Shown: in pieces, positions 5,102 through 5,309 of the stretch
Layout: each line of letters opens with the position of its first letter
How positions within the stretch are numbered: the stretch's first letter is position 1
Assembly (NCBI GenBank): GCA_035279545.1
Contig: DATEHM010000143.1
Coordinates: 1 to 5,309, forward strand
Length of the DNA: 5,309 nt
Source: Segetimicrobium sp035279545
GTDB taxonomy: Bacteria > Sysuimicrobiota > Sysuimicrobiia > Sysuimicrobiales > Segetimicrobiaceae
Reading direction: 5' to 3'
Program-made: the position numbers and the translations under genes
Notes under the pieces: generated by a model
What the model saw: only the letters and a program-made list of their open reading frames with translations
The model's database searches: none
Told to the model about the DNA's origin: nothing

Positions 5102-5309
5102 ATGGGTCGGTATCACGGTCCCGTCTGCCGGCTGTGCCGGCGGGAGGGCATGAAGCTCTACCTGAAGGGCGAGAAGTGCTACACCGACAAGTGTCCGGTG
5201 GCCAAAGACACCACCCCCCCGGGGATGCACGGGCCGAGCCGGCGGAAGCCGTCGGACTTTGCGGTGCGCCTCAGGGAGAAGCAGCGGCTGCGCCGGTTCT
5301 ACGGCGTGT
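5102..5309 (+). CDS. rpsD: 30S ribosomal protein S4 (uS4), N-terminal part, truncated by the window end
   Basis: The first 69 codons are present. The N-terminus MGRYHGPVCRLCRREGMKLY continues to KCPVAKDTTPPGMHG and SDFAVRLREKQRLRRFYGV. It contains a four-cysteine zinc site, Cys9, Cys12, Cys26 and Cys31, spaced C-X2-C-X13-C-X4-C, as in Thermus-type S4. This is the zinc-containing form rather than the cysteine-free one of E. coli. S4 is a primary 16S rRNA-binding protein that nucleates 30S assembly, and in some bacteria it represses its own operon. The S4 RNA-binding domain lies beyond the window. The ATG follows AAGGAGG at 5091-5097, which begins directly after the rpsK stop. rpoA and rplQ would be expected next. 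Confidence 0.97.
   Translation, partial: MGRYHGPVCRLCRREGMKLYLKGEKCYTDKCPVAKDTTPPGMHGPSRRKPSDFAVRLREKQRLRRFYGV

Overview
The window is a single-strand run of translation and protein-export genes, all on the + strand. It holds the end of the spc ribosomal-protein operon and the start of the alpha operon. The order is rpsE (3' end), rpmD, rplO, secY, adk, map, a KOW-domain gene, infA, rpmJ, rpsM, rpsK and rpsD (5' end). Every gene is recognisable from its protein sequence. There is no mobile element, CRISPR array, tRNA or rRNA, and no stretch over 300 bases lacks a gene. Non-coding DNA amounts to a few spacers of 1 to 53 bases.

The DNA is strongly GC-rich, and third codon positions are mostly G or C. 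Three things point to a Gram-positive-like (terrabacterial) bacterium: a small L14e-type KOW gene between map and infA, a Zn-type adenylate kinase, and rpsD kept between rpsK and (presumably) rpoA. The start of S4 closely resembles the four-cysteine Thermus type as I remember it. A high-GC, possibly thermophilic or uncultivated lineage fits, for example a deep-branching Bacillota, Chloroflexota or CSP1-3/Sysuimicrobiota-like group. The phylum cannot be fixed from this window alone.

Layout: from 1 to 3849 the genes are packed by overlap. The junctions are 16 nt, 17 nt, ATGA, a 10-nt gap bridged by a four-codon micro-ORF, ATGA, TAATG and a 1-nt gap. Several starts there have weak Shine-Dalgarno sequences, so translation is probably coupled. 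From infA onward there are real spacers of 11 to 53 nt, with strong Shine-Dalgarno sequences at rpsM, rpsK and rpsD. A candidate internal sigma-70-type promoter (TGGACT, 17 nt, TATAAT) lies across the map/KOW junction, close to where the packing style changes.

The genes act together. The r-proteins build both subunits, IF-1 starts translation, SecY exports or inserts nascent proteins, methionine aminopeptidase trims their N-termini, and adenylate kinase balances adenylate pools. The most interesting details are inside ordinary proteins. SecY lacks two lateral-gate polar residues that are conserved in the homologues I can recall. S11 encodes Asp directly at the site where E. coli converts Asn to isoaspartate. 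I do not see an undescribed multi-gene system here.
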